A stretch of DNA of 64,000 bases, taken from assembly GCF_003367505.1 (NCBI RefSeq), contig NZ_PXXX01000009.1:124001-188000 (forward strand). The letters run 5' to 3'. The stretch comes from Lysinibacillus capsici (GTDB taxonomy: Bacteria > Bacillota > Bacilli > Bacillales_A > Planococcaceae). Below the pieces are notes generated by a model, which did no database searches, was not told where the DNA came from, and worked only from the letters and a program-made list of their open reading frames with translations. Made by a program: the position numbers and the translations under genes. Shown one piece after another: positions 32,853-42,108 of this stretch. The first letter of the stretch is position 1. Every line of letters starts with the position of its first letter.

Positions 32853-34424
32853 ATGAAAAAGGAGATTATTGTTATAGGAGCTGGTCCAGGTGGTTTAGCG
32901 TCGGCAATGCTGCTTAGCGCTAAAGGATTTAATGTCAAAGTTTACGAGAAACAACCCTATATTGGTGGTAGAACAAGTGAAATAAAGCTAGGAGAATATA
33001 AATTTGATATGGGCCCCACATTTTTAAATATGTTTTATATTATTGAAGAAATATTCGAGCTTGCCTGTAAAAATATACATAATTATATAGATCTAGTAAA
33101 CCTAGATCCAATGTATGAATTAATTTTTCACGATAAGCGCATTAAAATGACTCGTGATCGTGAGGAAATGATTCGTCAAATAAATGAACTATTTCCAGGC
33201 AATGAGGGCTCTTTTGAAAAATATATGAAGGAAACTAATCACAAATTAGAAGCGTTAGTACCTGTATTGCAAGCAAGCATGAACCGTTATACAGATTTAC
33301 TACACCCAAAAGTTTTAAAGGCATTGGGTGAGCTTGAAATCGGTAGATCTTTAATCGATACGCTTTCACGATTTTACAAGCAAGAGGAATTACAACTTGC
33401 CTTTACTTTCCAAGCAAAATACTTAGGCATGTCTCCGTGGGAAAGTCCTGGTGCATTTTCCATTCTATCTTTTATTGAGCATGCTTATGGTGTTTACCAC
33501 ATTACAGGTGGCATTAATAAGTTAACACAGGCAATGGCAAAGGTTGTACGAGAAAATGGTGGAGAGATCTACACGAACTGTGGCGTTTCAAAGCTCTGGT
33601 TGGATGATCGAAAGGTAAAGGGTGTCATTTTAGATAATGGCGAAAAAATAGCATCTAATGAAGTAATAATAAATAGTGATTTTGGTCATGCGATGACTCA
33701 CTTAGTCGAGCCTGGTGTTCTAAAAAAATACACTAAAGAAAAGTTAGAGAAGAAAAAATACTCTTGCTCTACTTTTATGCTTTATCTAGGTGTCAATAAA
33801 AAATTTGATTTGCCCCATCATACGATCTGGTTTGCAAAAAATTACCGAAAAAATGTTGAAGAAATTACTAACCATAAATTGTTGTCGGATGATCCATCTA
33901 TCTACATTCAAAATGCAGTTGTAACAGATCCGACAGTTGCCCCACAAGGGAAATCTACGCTATATGTATTAGCACCAGTACCTAATAATTTCAGTCATAT
34001 TGAGTGGGATACCTGTGAACAAGATTATCGTAACATGCTAATTGGGTTAATTGAGGACAAACTTGGCATTGAAAATCTAGAGCAATACATTGAAGAAGAA
34101 CACATAATTTCACCGAAAAATTGGGAAGAGAATTTAGGTGTATATAAAGGAGCAACTTTTAACCTAGGTCATCAGCTTACACAGATGCTGACATTCCGCC
34201 CTCACAATAAATTTGAAGAATTAAAAAATAGCTGGTTAGTTGGAGGTGGTACACATCCAGGAAGTGGTTTACCGATTATCTTGGAGTCTGCACGTATTAC
34301 TTCTAATGGAATTCTACAAAAGCATGGTCTAGCACAATTAGCAGTGAAACCTTTACCTAAAATAGATCTCTTTAATACGGAACTCAATAACAAACCTAGT
34401 GAAAAAGTAATGTTGCATATCTAA
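32853..34424 (+). CDS. crtI: Carotenoid desaturase (phytoene desaturase family, CrtI/CrtN type)
   Basis: The 523-residue flavoenzyme has the N-terminal dinucleotide fold IVIGAGPGGLASAMLLSAKGFNVKVYEK, GGRTSEI after it, and the C-terminal family motif GGGTHPGSGLPIILESARI. It would introduce double bonds into a phytoene-like or C30 substrate. No crtB/crtM, crtE or cyclase lies in the window, so the substrate must come from elsewhere, or the enzyme has a different role (for example oxidation of a carotenoid end group, CrtNb/CrtP type). GGAGG site, ATG start. Probably under CarH. Confidence 0.87.
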   Translation: MKKEIIVIGAGPGGLASAMLLSAKGFNVKVYEKQPYIGGRTSEIKLGEYKFDMGPTFLNMFYIIEEIFELACKNIHNYIDLVNLDPMYELIFHDKRIKMTRDREEMIRQINELFPGNEGSFEKYMKETNHKLEALVPVLQASMNRYTDLLHPKVLKALGELEIGRSLIDTLSRFYKQEELQLAFTFQAKYLGMSPWESPGAFSILSFIEHAYGVYHITGGINKLTQAMAKVVRENGGEIYTNCGVSKLWLDDRKVKGVILDNGEKIASNEVIINSDFGHAMTHLVEPGVLKKYTKEKLEKKKYSCSTFMLYLGVNKKFDLPHHTIWFAKNYRKNVEEITNHKLLSDDPSIYIQNAVVTDPTVAPQGKSTLYVLAPVPNNFSHIEWDTCEQDYRNMLIGLIEDKLGIENLEQYIEEEHIISPKNWEENLGVYKGATFNLGHQLTQMLTFRPHNKFEELKNSWLVGGGTHPGSGLPIILESARITSNGILQKHGLAQLAVKPLPKIDLFNTELNNKPSEKVMLHI

Positions 34425-34481
34425 TAATCATTAAGTATGAATTAAATTTAGCTTAGCTACCTAATATAAGGATTTGAAAAT

Positions 34482-35285
34482 ATGAATATTCAGACAAAAC
34501 ATATGAATGAAAATGCAATTGTAGATTCAATGAAAAAAAATTTAGCCCTTGTAGAGTTTAACTTGAATAGAAAAGTGATTTGGGCTAATAAAAAATTTGC
34601 AGAGGTTCTAGGATATCAGGTAGATGAAGTTATTGGGATGGGTCATGAAAAGTTTTGTAAACCGGATTTTATACAAAGCCCAGACTATCATCTCCTATGG
34701 CAAGGTTTATTAAATGGAGAAAAATATGAAGGAAAAATTGAAAGAATAAGTAAAATGAACGATTCTATATGGCTTGAAGCAACTTACCTCCCCATTTTCA
34801 ATGACAATAATAAGGTAAGTTCCATATTAAAAATTTCAACAGATATTACAAATCGAGAATTCAATACTTTAGAGATTATTGCTAAACTAAAAAGTATGCC
34901 TCAGGAGTTAGTAGAAATTGTTGTATCCAATTCAGAAGAAAACATAAAAGCCGTAGCATCACTTGCCAAAGAAGTTGATGCAATTAGAGATACTGTAAAA
35001 GTGATTCATACTATCGCTAAACAAACAAATGTCCTAGCACTGAATGCCGCAATAGAGGCTGCACGTGTTGGTGAAAAAGGTCGCGGATTTAAAGTCGTAG
35101 CAGAAGAGGTACGAAAATTAGCACTGAATGTTGATAATGCACTTCGAAATATCGAATATAATGTAATGACTATAGAAAGTGATACGGAAAAGGTCGATAA
35201 TATTACACATGATTTGAAGAAAGTTGTAACAGAAACTCACAATGAATTTAATAAAGCCATTGATAGATTCGAAAAAATGCTTTAA
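34482..35285 (+). CDS. Soluble PAS-domain methyl-accepting chemotaxis-like protein
   Basis: In this 267-residue protein residues 15-125 are a PAS domain ([38 protein letters not shown] end). Residues 140-267 are a short MCP signalling region with the hairpin tip [34 protein letters not shown]. There are no membrane segments and no HAMP. The coiled coil is much shorter than in full receptors. It follows the desaturase by 57 bases with no terminator between, so it is probably part of the CarH-controlled unit. The PAS domain may bind flavin or heme, but no flavin-Cys LOV motif (GRNCRFLQ) is present. Confidence 0.87.
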   Translation: MNIQTKHMNENAIVDSMKKNLALVEFNLNRKVIWANKKFAEVLGYQVDEVIGMGHEKFCKPDFIQSPDYHLLWQGLLNGEKYEGKIERISKMNDSIWLEATYLPIFNDNNKVSSILKISTDITNREFNTLEIIAKLKSMPQELVEIVVSNSEENIKAVASLAKEVDAIRDTVKVIHTIAKQTNVLALNAAIEAARVGEKGRGFKVVAEEVRKLALNVDNALRNIEYNVMTIESDTEKVDNITHDLKKVVTETHNEFNKAIDRFEKML

Positions 35286-35302
35286 CTAGTCAATAATACA
35301 GC

Positions 35303-35348
35303 AGCTAAAGTTCTCAATAGATATTTGAGAGCTTTAGCTTCTTTTTTC
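35303..35348 (+). terminator. Terminator of the crtI-PAS/MCP unit
   Basis: AGCTAAAG-TTCTCAA and TTGAGAG-CTTTAGCT arms, then a T-rich tract. Confidence 0.87.
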
Positions 35349-35400
35349 TAACTAATTAATATCACTATAAATTATATTCTACTAACAATATCCTTATTAT

Positions 35401-35937
35401 TTAATGGTATTTTTTCATTTTTTCAAACCACCCAAATGCTATCTCAGCCTCTATACATTCATTGTCCTGTGTAACTAAAAAAATTACAAATGATTCACCA
35501 GATGGAAAAATAAATTTTCCATCTTCATCGCTTACTAAAGTACTTTGTGGTGGAACAATTCGTTTAAACGCATTTACTCCTTTATAGGGGTGCCCTTCAA
35601 CAAGTTCAGCAAATTCAATTTTAACGTCTGGATTTGGTGGTGGATAAATGGCTGTATTAGTAGGCGTTACATTTTTAGAAATCATTGAATCCCCAGGAGG
35701 TATTGCATTAAACCAAATTTCAGCCAGAATAGGTTGTTTAGAATAATTAGTAATGGTAAACGCATTTACAAACAAATCCACATTAGAATATTTAGGATTA
35801 CTTAAGCTTCCCCACGCATTTCTTCCTTTTTTTAAGGTAATTAATTCGGTTTGCCCAACAAAATATTGACCTAATAATGATTCATATAAAGGAGTAGGAA
35901 TACTAACTATTTTCATAAATCGATCATTATTTTTCAT
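35401..35937 (-). CDS. Hypothetical protein, DUF6143-like beta-rich family
   Basis: About 178 residues with no signal peptide or membrane helix. The sequence alternates short beta-like segments, with VPPQSTLVSDEDGKFIFPSGESFVIFLVTQ near the C-terminus and a Pro-rich PPPNPDVKI. Spore-associated or exported Bacillales proteins of this type are known, and I recall a DUF6143 assignment, but not securely. The start is ATG 35937 after GGGGGTGA; GTG 35949 overlaps the site. It stands alone. Function unknown. Confidence 0.6.
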   Translation of the reverse strand: MKNNDRFMKIVSIPTPLYESLLGQYFVGQTELITLKKGRNAWGSLSNPKYSNVDLFVNAFTITNYSKQPILAEIWFNAIPPGDSMISKNVTPTNTAIYPPPNPDVKIEFAELVEGHPYKGVNAFKRIVPPQSTLVSDEDGKFIFPSGESFVIFLVTQDNECIEAEIAFGWFEKMKKYH

Positions 35938-36142
35938 TGTCAATCTCACCCCCTTTTATATATTAATGTATGTATTTTTAGTAGGGATGTTTAGACGAAA
36001 ATATCTTACAAATAAGAGGTTGAAATAATCAACACGCAATCCTTAATTTTACGACTAATTCCATATTACAATGACTTGTAAGCATGTTTATAGTTCGTAA
36101 ATGATGGTGAATGAGAGCTAGCACTAAATAAGCAATATAAGA

Positions 36143-36180
36143 AAACGACCTAAAAGCTTAATGAAAGCTAGTAGGTCGTT
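36143..36180 (-). terminator. Terminator of the adenine deaminase gene
   Basis: AACGACCTA/TAGGTCGTT stem with inner AAGCT/AGCTT pairing and T tracts on both strands. Confidence 0.87.
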
Positions 36181-36187
36181 TTTTTAT

Positions 36188-37933
36188 CTATGCTTCTACT
36201 GAGATATGCTGGAAGGTTGTCACATCAAATAATCCTGTATCTGTTAGCTTTAAAGTAGGAATAACTGGTAATGCCACAAAAGAAAACGTTAGTAAAAAAT
36301 GGAAATCTAATGTTGGATTAAGCGTCTTTAATGCCCTGTGCAAGCCTGCTAGCTGCTCCTTTGCCTGTTGAGCTGGTACATCTGTCATCAAGCCACCAAT
36401 TGTTAATGGCATCTCCGCTAGAATTTGGCCATCCGCAACGATCACAAAGCCCCCTTGGATTTCCTGAATGCGTGTAAGCGCCAGGACCATATCCTCATCA
36501 TTTGTTCCTACAACAAGGGCATTATGGGAATCATGAGCTACTGTTGTGGCTACTGCTCCTTTTTGTAAGCCAAAGCCTTTAACAATTCCTAAACCTGTCG
36601 TGTGTAGCTGATGATGACGTTCGATGACGGCTAGTTTCAGTAGATCTTGTTCTACAGAAGGGACGAAAAAACCATCCTTTACAGGTACATCCATTATTAC
36701 ATGATTGGTAATTAGCTGATTCGGCACAATCTCCATTACATTCGCCTTTGTACCCTTTGTGAATGCTAGTTGTAGCCTATCCTTTGTAATGGTTGGTAAA
36801 TGGACAGATTGATGGATATGAGCAGGCACAACTGGCTCTTGACGATTTGTCAGCATTTTACCATTTTCAGCCACTTTCTGCCCATTTTTCCATACGGCCT
36901 TTGCCTGCATTGTTGACAAATTCTCTACTAACACAAAATCTGCCTTATAGCCTGGTGCAAGTACACCTCGATCTAATAAACGATAGCATTCTGCGGTGTT
37001 AACGGTTGCTAACTGGATTGCTTGCAATGGTTGCATCCCTTCAGCTATTGCCATGGCGATATCATAATTGATGCTGCCTTCGTCGATTAACTCATCCACA
37101 TATTTATCATCTGTACAAAAACCAAAGCGACGAGCATTATGTGACTGGACAGCTGGCAATAAGTCACGTAAGTTTTTCGCGGCTGAGCCCTCTCGGATTA
37201 GCACATACATCCCTTGCTCTACACGGTCAATCGCTTCCTCAGCCGTTACACATTCATGATCTGTGTGAATACCCGCAGCTCGATAGCCTGTAATTTGTTC
37301 GCTTTGTAAGCCTGCACAATGCCCATCAATGACTAAATTTGCTTCCTGCGATAATAAAATTTTCTGAAGCATGTCCTCTTGCCCATTTAATACCGCTGGG
37401 AAATCCATCACCTCAGCTAATCCACGAACCTGTTCATGTTGTAGAAATGGTGCCAAATCCTTAGCTGTTAGTGTAGCGCCTGCATTTTCAAACTGTGTAC
37501 CTGGCACACTTGATGGCAGCATCACAAAAATATCCATATCTGCCTTTTGTGCATCATCGAGCATAAATTGAATGCCTTCTGCTCCTGCGACATTGGCGAT
37601 CTCATGAGGATCTGTCATTACCGTTGTAATCCCATGAGGAAGTAAAACACGACTAAATTCCCCTGGTGTCAACATAGAAGACTCAATATGTATATGACCA
37701 TCAATTAAACCAGGAATGACATAGCCTCCTGCCGCATCCTCTTCCTGTTTAGCGTGAAACTTATTCGTGCGATCTAGAGCCACAATCATCCCATTCTTCA
37801 CGACGATATCTGCTTTTTGCCATGTTAACGAAAAAACATCTGCAATTTGCGCATTTCTAAGTATAAAATCTGCCTCTAATTTTCCTTGAGAAGATAATAC
37901 ATTTTGTGTTAGCTGCTGTAATTTTATCGACAT
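36188..37933 (-). CDS. ade: Adenine deaminase
   Basis: The 581-residue amidohydrolase of the Ade family converts adenine to hypoxanthine for purine salvage. Metal-binding motif GLIDGHIHIESSM lies near residue 76; VIDGHCAG and the His in GIHTDHE follow, with CTDDKYVDEL and the C-terminal Ade domain (VAHDSHNALVVGTND). Length agrees with B. subtilis AdeC (577). No purine riboswitch is visible upstream. ATG start behind AAGGAGTA. Confidence 0.95.
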   Translation of the reverse strand: MSIKLQQLTQNVLSSQGKLEADFILRNAQIADVFSLTWQKADIVVKNGMIVALDRTNKFHAKQEEDAAGGYVIPGLIDGHIHIESSMLTPGEFSRVLLPHGITTVMTDPHEIANVAGAEGIQFMLDDAQKADMDIFVMLPSSVPGTQFENAGATLTAKDLAPFLQHEQVRGLAEVMDFPAVLNGQEDMLQKILLSQEANLVIDGHCAGLQSEQITGYRAAGIHTDHECVTAEEAIDRVEQGMYVLIREGSAAKNLRDLLPAVQSHNARRFGFCTDDKYVDELIDEGSINYDIAMAIAEGMQPLQAIQLATVNTAECYRLLDRGVLAPGYKADFVLVENLSTMQAKAVWKNGQKVAENGKMLTNRQEPVVPAHIHQSVHLPTITKDRLQLAFTKGTKANVMEIVPNQLITNHVIMDVPVKDGFFVPSVEQDLLKLAVIERHHQLHTTGLGIVKGFGLQKGAVATTVAHDSHNALVVGTNDEDMVLALTRIQEIQGGFVIVADGQILAEMPLTIGGLMTDVPAQQAKEQLAGLHRALKTLNPTLDFHFLLTFSFVALPVIPTLKLTDTGLFDVTTFQHISVEA

Positions 37934-38012
37934 AATCTATACTCCTTTTTCTTTTAAGAACTATCATGCCAAAAAGATGCTAGCCATTGCAACTATTTAT
38001 CGCTACATCAGT

Positions 38013-38040
38013 AAAAAACGACCATTGATCAATGGTCGTT
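38013..38040 (-). terminator. Terminator overlapping the stop codon of the PNPOx-type gene
   Basis: AACGACCATTGA and its exact complement form a perfect palindrome (38017-38040) followed by T6 on the minus strand; the TGA stop lies in the stem. Confidence 0.9.
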
Positions 38041-38451
38041 CGAAAATTCTAGCTCTTTAGGTGGTTGCCCTTTTTTATTCATCAAGCGCATACGAATAGG
38101 CTCAATCTTTAATGTCACCATTTCATCCTGATTGCCAATAAAGATACTTGTAAAAAATTCGGCTAGTTTATTTTTTATCCCTTCTTCATGTACTTCCGTA
38201 AGTTTGCCTTCTATTTCCACATACGTATCACCAAAGCCACCATTTTCGTAGCCATATAAAATATGGGTATATGGGTTTTTGCGCAGCTCTTCCATTTTTT
38301 CTGAATGCTTATTCGTCACTGTATACAATACAAAATCTTCATGCTGGAATGTCATGTATCGTGAGTAAGGTTTGCCATTTTCTACAGTCGCCATTGTGCC
38401 AATCTTTTCTCGATTTAACACTTCTAGAATTTCATCACGTACAGAAGTCAT
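38029..38451 (-). CDS. Pyridoxamine-5'-phosphate-oxidase-related protein (general stress protein 26 type)
   Basis: The 140-residue split-barrel flavin-binding protein has TMATVENGKPYSRYMTFQHEDFVLYTVTNKHSEKMEELRKNPYTHILYG, the hallmark order of GSP26-like proteins. The start is ATG 38451, because AAGGATGGG precedes it and the longer frame starts within that site. Such proteins bind FMN, F420 or heme; the role in stress is unclear. Confidence 0.88.
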   Translation of the reverse strand: MTSVRDEILEVLNREKIGTMATVENGKPYSRYMTFQHEDFVLYTVTNKHSEKMEELRKNPYTHILYGYENGGFGDTYVEIEGKLTEVHEEGIKNKLAEFFTSIFIGNQDEMVTLKIEPIRMRLMNKKGQPPKELEFSNDH

Positions 38452-38614
38452 AATATCCCATCCTTTCATCTATATATCTATTTTGCCCTCTCCCAAGAAA
38501 GCTAAACGGTCTTTTTTTGAAAAATGTGAAATGACAATCTTCGGGCATATTGAAAATCTATTGTTATAATAACTGGATGGACAACAGGAATTTTCGAATG
38601 AATGAGGGTTAAAA

Positions 38615-39241
38615 ATGAAACAAGCTTTTTTTACGCGCTGTTTGTTTTTCATAACAGGCATTATCGTGCTTTCTTTTGGTATCACATTAACAATTAAAGG
38701 CCAACTCTTTGGAGTGGGCTCATGGGATGTACTACATATTGGCTTAACAAAAACAGTAGGCCTATCAATCGGTTCATGGTCCATTATTTTGGGACTTGCT
38801 ATTTTAGCGTTTGATATGCTGATTACGAAAAAGTTCCCTTTACCTGGAACGTTTATCGATATGTTTTTGGCAGGCATTTTTATTGATATTTTCAACTATT
38901 GGTTACCTGATATTGATGGTTTTTGGATGCAACTTATTTCTTACCTTACAGGGTTAGTGTTACTAGGCTGGGGCTGTGGAATGTATATGGTAGCAAATTT
39001 AGGTATTGGACCGCGTGATACACTCATGCTGATGATGGTTCATAAGCTTGGCTGGAGTGTGACTCGCTCTCGTACAACAATGGAAGTAACAGTTGCGATC
39101 ATTGGCTTCCTACTTGGCGGTCCTATAGGCATCGGTACGGTATTTATGGCATTTGGGCTTGGACCAATCGTACAATTTGCCTTATCCTATAACGAAAAAT
39201 TATTTATGCGATGGACAGGCGTGAAAAGCGCCGTTGTCTAA
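38615..39241 (+). CDS. YczE/YitT-type membrane protein
   Basis: A 208-residue protein with five hydrophobic segments and the family phrases GVGSWDVLHIGLTKTVGLSIGSWSIILG and MYMVANLGIGPRDTLMLMMV. B. subtilis YczE affects surfactin and bacillaene regulation by an unknown route. It is not linked to a biosynthesis cluster here. ATG start behind a GAGGG site. Confidence 0.83.
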   Translation: MKQAFFTRCLFFITGIIVLSFGITLTIKGQLFGVGSWDVLHIGLTKTVGLSIGSWSIILGLAILAFDMLITKKFPLPGTFIDMFLAGIFIDIFNYWLPDIDGFWMQLISYLTGLVLLGWGCGMYMVANLGIGPRDTLMLMMVHKLGWSVTRSRTTMEVTVAIIGFLLGGPIGIGTVFMAFGLGPIVQFALSYNEKLFMRWTGVKSAVV

Positions 39242-39246
39242 ACTTT

Positions 39247-39277
39247 AAAGACAATGCATTTTTGCATTGTCTTTTTT
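39247..39277 (+). terminator. Terminator of the YczE-like gene
   Basis: AAAGACAATGCA/TGCATTGTCTTT stem, short T loop, then T run. Confidence 0.92.
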
Positions 39278-39286
39278 ACAGTTGAA

Positions 39287-39335
39287 ATATACAGTTCAAC
39301 TATATATAATCAAACTATATAGTCCAACTGTATAT
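39287..39335. promoter_or_regulatory. Paired PadR operators
   Basis: ATATACAGTTCAACTATATA (39287-39306) and TATATAGTCCAACTGTATAT (39316-39335) are inverted copies matching at 18 of 20 positions. Each arm is itself near-palindromic around AGTT-AACT. They lie just upstream of the padR GTG start, fitting autoregulation by two dimers. Confidence 0.7.
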
Positions 39336-39348
39336 TTGAGGTGAAGAT

Positions 39349-39672
39349 GTGAAAAAACATAAATTATTACCTTTATCCGAAACCATGCATTATATTCTAC
39401 TTGCCTTACGTGAACCGCTACATGGCTATGCCATGATGCAAAAAATCGAGGAAATGAGCGCAGGTAGTGTAAGGATTGCTGCCGGCACTATGTATGGAGC
39501 CATTGAAAATTTATTAAAATATCATTGGATCGCGCCTGTTGAGACCCAGGATACAAGACGCAAGGTTTATCAAACCACAGAAGAGGGTCTAGAAATATTA
39601 GCGGCAGAGCAACAAAGATTGCAGCGCATTTTATCTTTATACGAGGGAGCTGGCGAACATGATAAAGTTTAA
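39349..39672 (+). CDS. PadR family transcriptional regulator
   Basis: The 107-residue winged-helix protein has ETMHYILLALREPLHGYAMMQKIEEMSAGSVRIAAGTMYGAIENLLK and a C-terminal dimerisation helix; it is a small PadR-s2 type. GTG start behind GAGGTGAA. The partner DUF2812 gene begins 14 bases inside it, a combination common in Firmicutes. The PadR probably represses this pair through the paired repeats upstream. Confidence 0.92.
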   Translation: MKKHKLLPLSETMHYILLALREPLHGYAMMQKIEEMSAGSVRIAAGTMYGAIENLLKYHWIAPVETQDTRRKVYQTTEEGLEILAAEQQRLQRILSLYEGAGEHDKV

Positions 39673-40264
39673 AATCTTTTTTGATATCGAAAAGGAAGAG
39701 CGTTGGTTAAACGAAATGTTAGCCAAGGGTTGGCTATGCTCTCACATAAACTCAGCAGGTATTTATACATTTCAGCCTACTGAAGATCTTGAACAAGTTA
39801 TTCGGATTGATTGTCAGCAGGAGCTTCGGAAAGAAAAGAAAGCTACCTATAAGCAATTACATGAGGATTTTGGCTGGCGTATAGTAAAAGAAAAATCATA
39901 TGATGGCACTTTTTATTGGACAAAAAGTAAAGATGGTAATGATGAATTATTTTCAGATCATGATTCCCACATTGCGAAATATAAACGTTTAATGAAACAT
40001 GCAAGCAATTGGGCAATACTCTCTCTTATCTTCTTAATGATTTTTTATGGCAACGATAACGTCGCTCCCTTTTTCAGTATAAAAAGCGCATATTATACCC
40101 CAGGTTTATGGGATAAAGAAGGTTCTGCCTTCCTTTTTGCTTTTTTATTTGAAACACCCTTTGCCATCATGCGCTTTATTCCACCATGGCTATTTTTAGC
40201 AACTTGTAGTATTTACATCACACTCTATTATCGTTATCGTAAATCCATACAGCAATTTTTATAG
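39659..40264 (+). CDS. DUF2812 membrane protein, partner of PadR
   Basis: The 201-residue protein has a cytoplasmic N-terminal domain (KFKIFFDIEKEERWLNEMLAKGWLCSHINSAGIYTFQP) that defines DUF2812. Two membrane segments (about 118-134 and 172-192) follow. It is translationally coupled to padR by overlap. Family members always co-occur with PadR but have no established function; a sensor of membrane or antimicrobial stress is a guess. Confidence 0.87.
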   Translation: MIKFKIFFDIEKEERWLNEMLAKGWLCSHINSAGIYTFQPTEDLEQVIRIDCQQELRKEKKATYKQLHEDFGWRIVKEKSYDGTFYWTKSKDGNDELFSDHDSHIAKYKRLMKHASNWAILSLIFLMIFYGNDNVAPFFSIKSAYYTPGLWDKEGSAFLFAFLFETPFAIMRFIPPWLFLATCSIYITLYYRYRKSIQQFL

Positions 40265-40272
40265 CAAATAAC

Positions 40273-40306
40273 AAGGAGCCCCTTACGTAGTGTAAGGAGG
40301 CTCCTC
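40273..40306. terminator. Bidirectional hairpin between the DUF2812 and L25/Ctc genes
   Basis: AAGGAGC-CCTTAC/GTAAGG-GCTCCT arms; pyrimidine-rich tail on the plus strand. Confidence 0.75.
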
Positions 40307-40312
40307 TTTCCT

Positions 40313-40948
40313 TTATGCTTCTGGTTCAGCAGTATTTTGTCCTGTTGCTTCCATCACTTCTGGTGTATCGTCCACTGTATCATCTTCCTGTACGTTTTCA
40401 GCAGCCGGTGGTGTAATCGTCACAAGTGTGTAGTCATCCTCTTGTAAAATTTCAAACGAGAACTGTTGACGAATATCTCCGACGTATAGAGAAGTCCCAA
40501 TTGCAACATTTGTAACATCTATTTCAATGGTTTCTGGAATGTCAGTTGGCTTCACTTTAATACGCACTTCACGATTAGGCTGGAGCAGGAATCCGCCATC
40601 AGCAACTCCAACTGCATCCCCAATTACAGTCACTGGAATATCCACTTCTAGCTCCTCTGACATATTGATGGATTTAAAATCCACATGCTTAACATTCCCT
40701 TTTAATGCACAACGTTGTACCTCTGTTAAAACTGCATTAATGCGCTTTCCTTCAACATCTAATTGGAAAACACTTTTCGTACCGTGTGTAGCTAACATTT
40801 TTGCAAAGGCTCTCGCATCTAACATAATCGCCGTTGATTCCATTTGAAAGCCGTAAACCACACCTGGAATGCCCCCATTTTGTCGAAGCTGTGTTAAAGA
40901 AGATTGTTGTCCCTTTTGACGTTTACTGGCAGTTAAAACCATATTCAT
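40313..40948 (-). CDS. rplY: 50S ribosomal protein L25 / general stress protein Ctc
   Basis: The 211-residue TL5/Ctc-type protein binds 5S rRNA. The N-terminal L25 domain runs to about residue 95 (VYGFQMESTAIMLDARAFAKML, LKGNVKHVDF). The C-terminal beta domain (VDIPVTVIGDAVGVADGGFLLQP) is followed by an acidic tail of Glu, Asp and Thr. B. subtilis Ctc is stress induced and assists 50S function under stress. ATG start; no stress promoter is certain from the sequence. Confidence 0.95.
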   Translation of the reverse strand: MNMVLTASKRQKGQQSSLTQLRQNGGIPGVVYGFQMESTAIMLDARAFAKMLATHGTKSVFQLDVEGKRINAVLTEVQRCALKGNVKHVDFKSINMSEELEVDIPVTVIGDAVGVADGGFLLQPNREVRIKVKPTDIPETIEIDVTNVAIGTSLYVGDIRQQFSFEILQEDDYTLVTITPPAAENVQEDDTVDDTPEVMEATGQNTAEPEA

Positions 40949-41084
40949 CGAATATTTCCCCTTTCATGGAAACTAGTCTCATAAAAGGTTTTGCCTTTTC
41001 TATTGTATTTTATACATAGCAAGCACGCGATTATTTGGTCAGTATGGTAGTGATAATTTTATTTTTATTAACGGCAAAGACATA

Positions 41085-41123
41085 AAAAAACACCTCCTCT
41101 GTCCACGGAACAAAGGAAGTGCC
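41085..41123 (-). terminator. Terminator of the nucleotidase gene
   Basis: CACTTCCTTTGTTC and its imperfect complement form the stem, followed by T7 on the minus strand. Confidence 0.85.
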
Positions 41124-41130
41124 TTCTGTC

Positions 41131-41835
41131 TTAATATAGTGCTATTTTTGTATGCAATAGCTCATGTAACTCATGCAATTTTTTAATTTCATAATGTGGT
41201 TCAATATCACTCGTATTTTCAACATTGCGGATGTTAAACCAGCATGTATCAATGCCTGACAGCAATCCGCCTTTAATGTCTGATGTCAAAGAATCGCCGA
41301 TTATAAGCGTTTTAGCTTTATCAAAATGCTCAATCCGCTCAAATACATAATCAAAAAAGGCTGGCATTGGTTTTTGATAGCCCGTTTGCTCGGAGATAAA
41401 GATGCCTTTAAAATATTGTGCTAAATCGGCATCCACTAGTCGTTTATTCTGTGTCAACGTTACGCCATTTGATACGACATACAAATGATAGTGATTGGCT
41501 AGTTGAGCGATGACTTCATAAGCTCCCTCTACATAATGATGTGCTTCCTGTAAGTATTTTTGGAATAGCGATTCAAAGTAGACGCCATCGACCTCCATCC
41601 CAAATTCCTTTAAAGCAACCGCAAATCTTGTATTATGTAGGGTATTTTTTGTCACTTCCCCGCGCTCAAAAGCTCGCCACATCGATTCATTAATTTCTTT
41701 GTAGCGCGCTATCATCTCGGGCGTAGTGGCTATCTTTTCCTCTCTGAACATGCGGTCAAGTGCTGCATTTTCAGCTAAATCAAAATCTAGTAATGTATCA
41801 TCTACGTCAAACAATAATATCTCATATTTCGTCAT
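41131..41835 (-). CDS. HAD hydrolase, YjjG-type noncanonical pyrimidine nucleotidase
   Basis: About 234 residues. HAD motif I is LLFDVDDTLLDFD, motif II is VVSNGVT, and motif III/IV are KTLIIGDSLTSDIKGG with an upstream Lys. The cap has YFESLFQKYLQEAHHYVEGAYEVI. YjjG removes phosphate from modified pyrimidine nucleotides to clean the pool. The start is uncertain: ATG 41835, 41841 and GTG 41847 share one weak site, and I chose 41835 because family proteins begin two or three residues before the DVDDT strand. Confidence 0.85.
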   Translation of the reverse strand: MTKYEILLFDVDDTLLDFDLAENAALDRMFREEKIATTPEMIARYKEINESMWRAFERGEVTKNTLHNTRFAVALKEFGMEVDGVYFESLFQKYLQEAHHYVEGAYEVIAQLANHYHLYVVSNGVTLTQNKRLVDADLAQYFKGIFISEQTGYQKPMPAFFDYVFERIEHFDKAKTLIIGDSLTSDIKGGLLSGIDTCWFNIRNVENTSDIEPHYEIKKLHELHELLHTKIALY

Positions 41836-42108
41836 ATTCATTCCCACTTTCTTCGATGCATTGTGACTATTTACTCTATATCATGATAACGTTTTTTATG
41901 AAAAATAACAGTAAAATGTCCTATGACAGAATATTAGAACATGTATGCGCTTTATACACATGCTTATCCGTCCATTGAAACTAGGGAACTTTTTCTATAT
42001 TGAAAAAAATGTTCGACTAGCCCTAAAATAGCTCGTTCTGCAATTTCATATTTGAAATTATCGTTGAATATGAGACAATAGAATGCTAGAAAGGAAGATG
42101 TACGAAAG

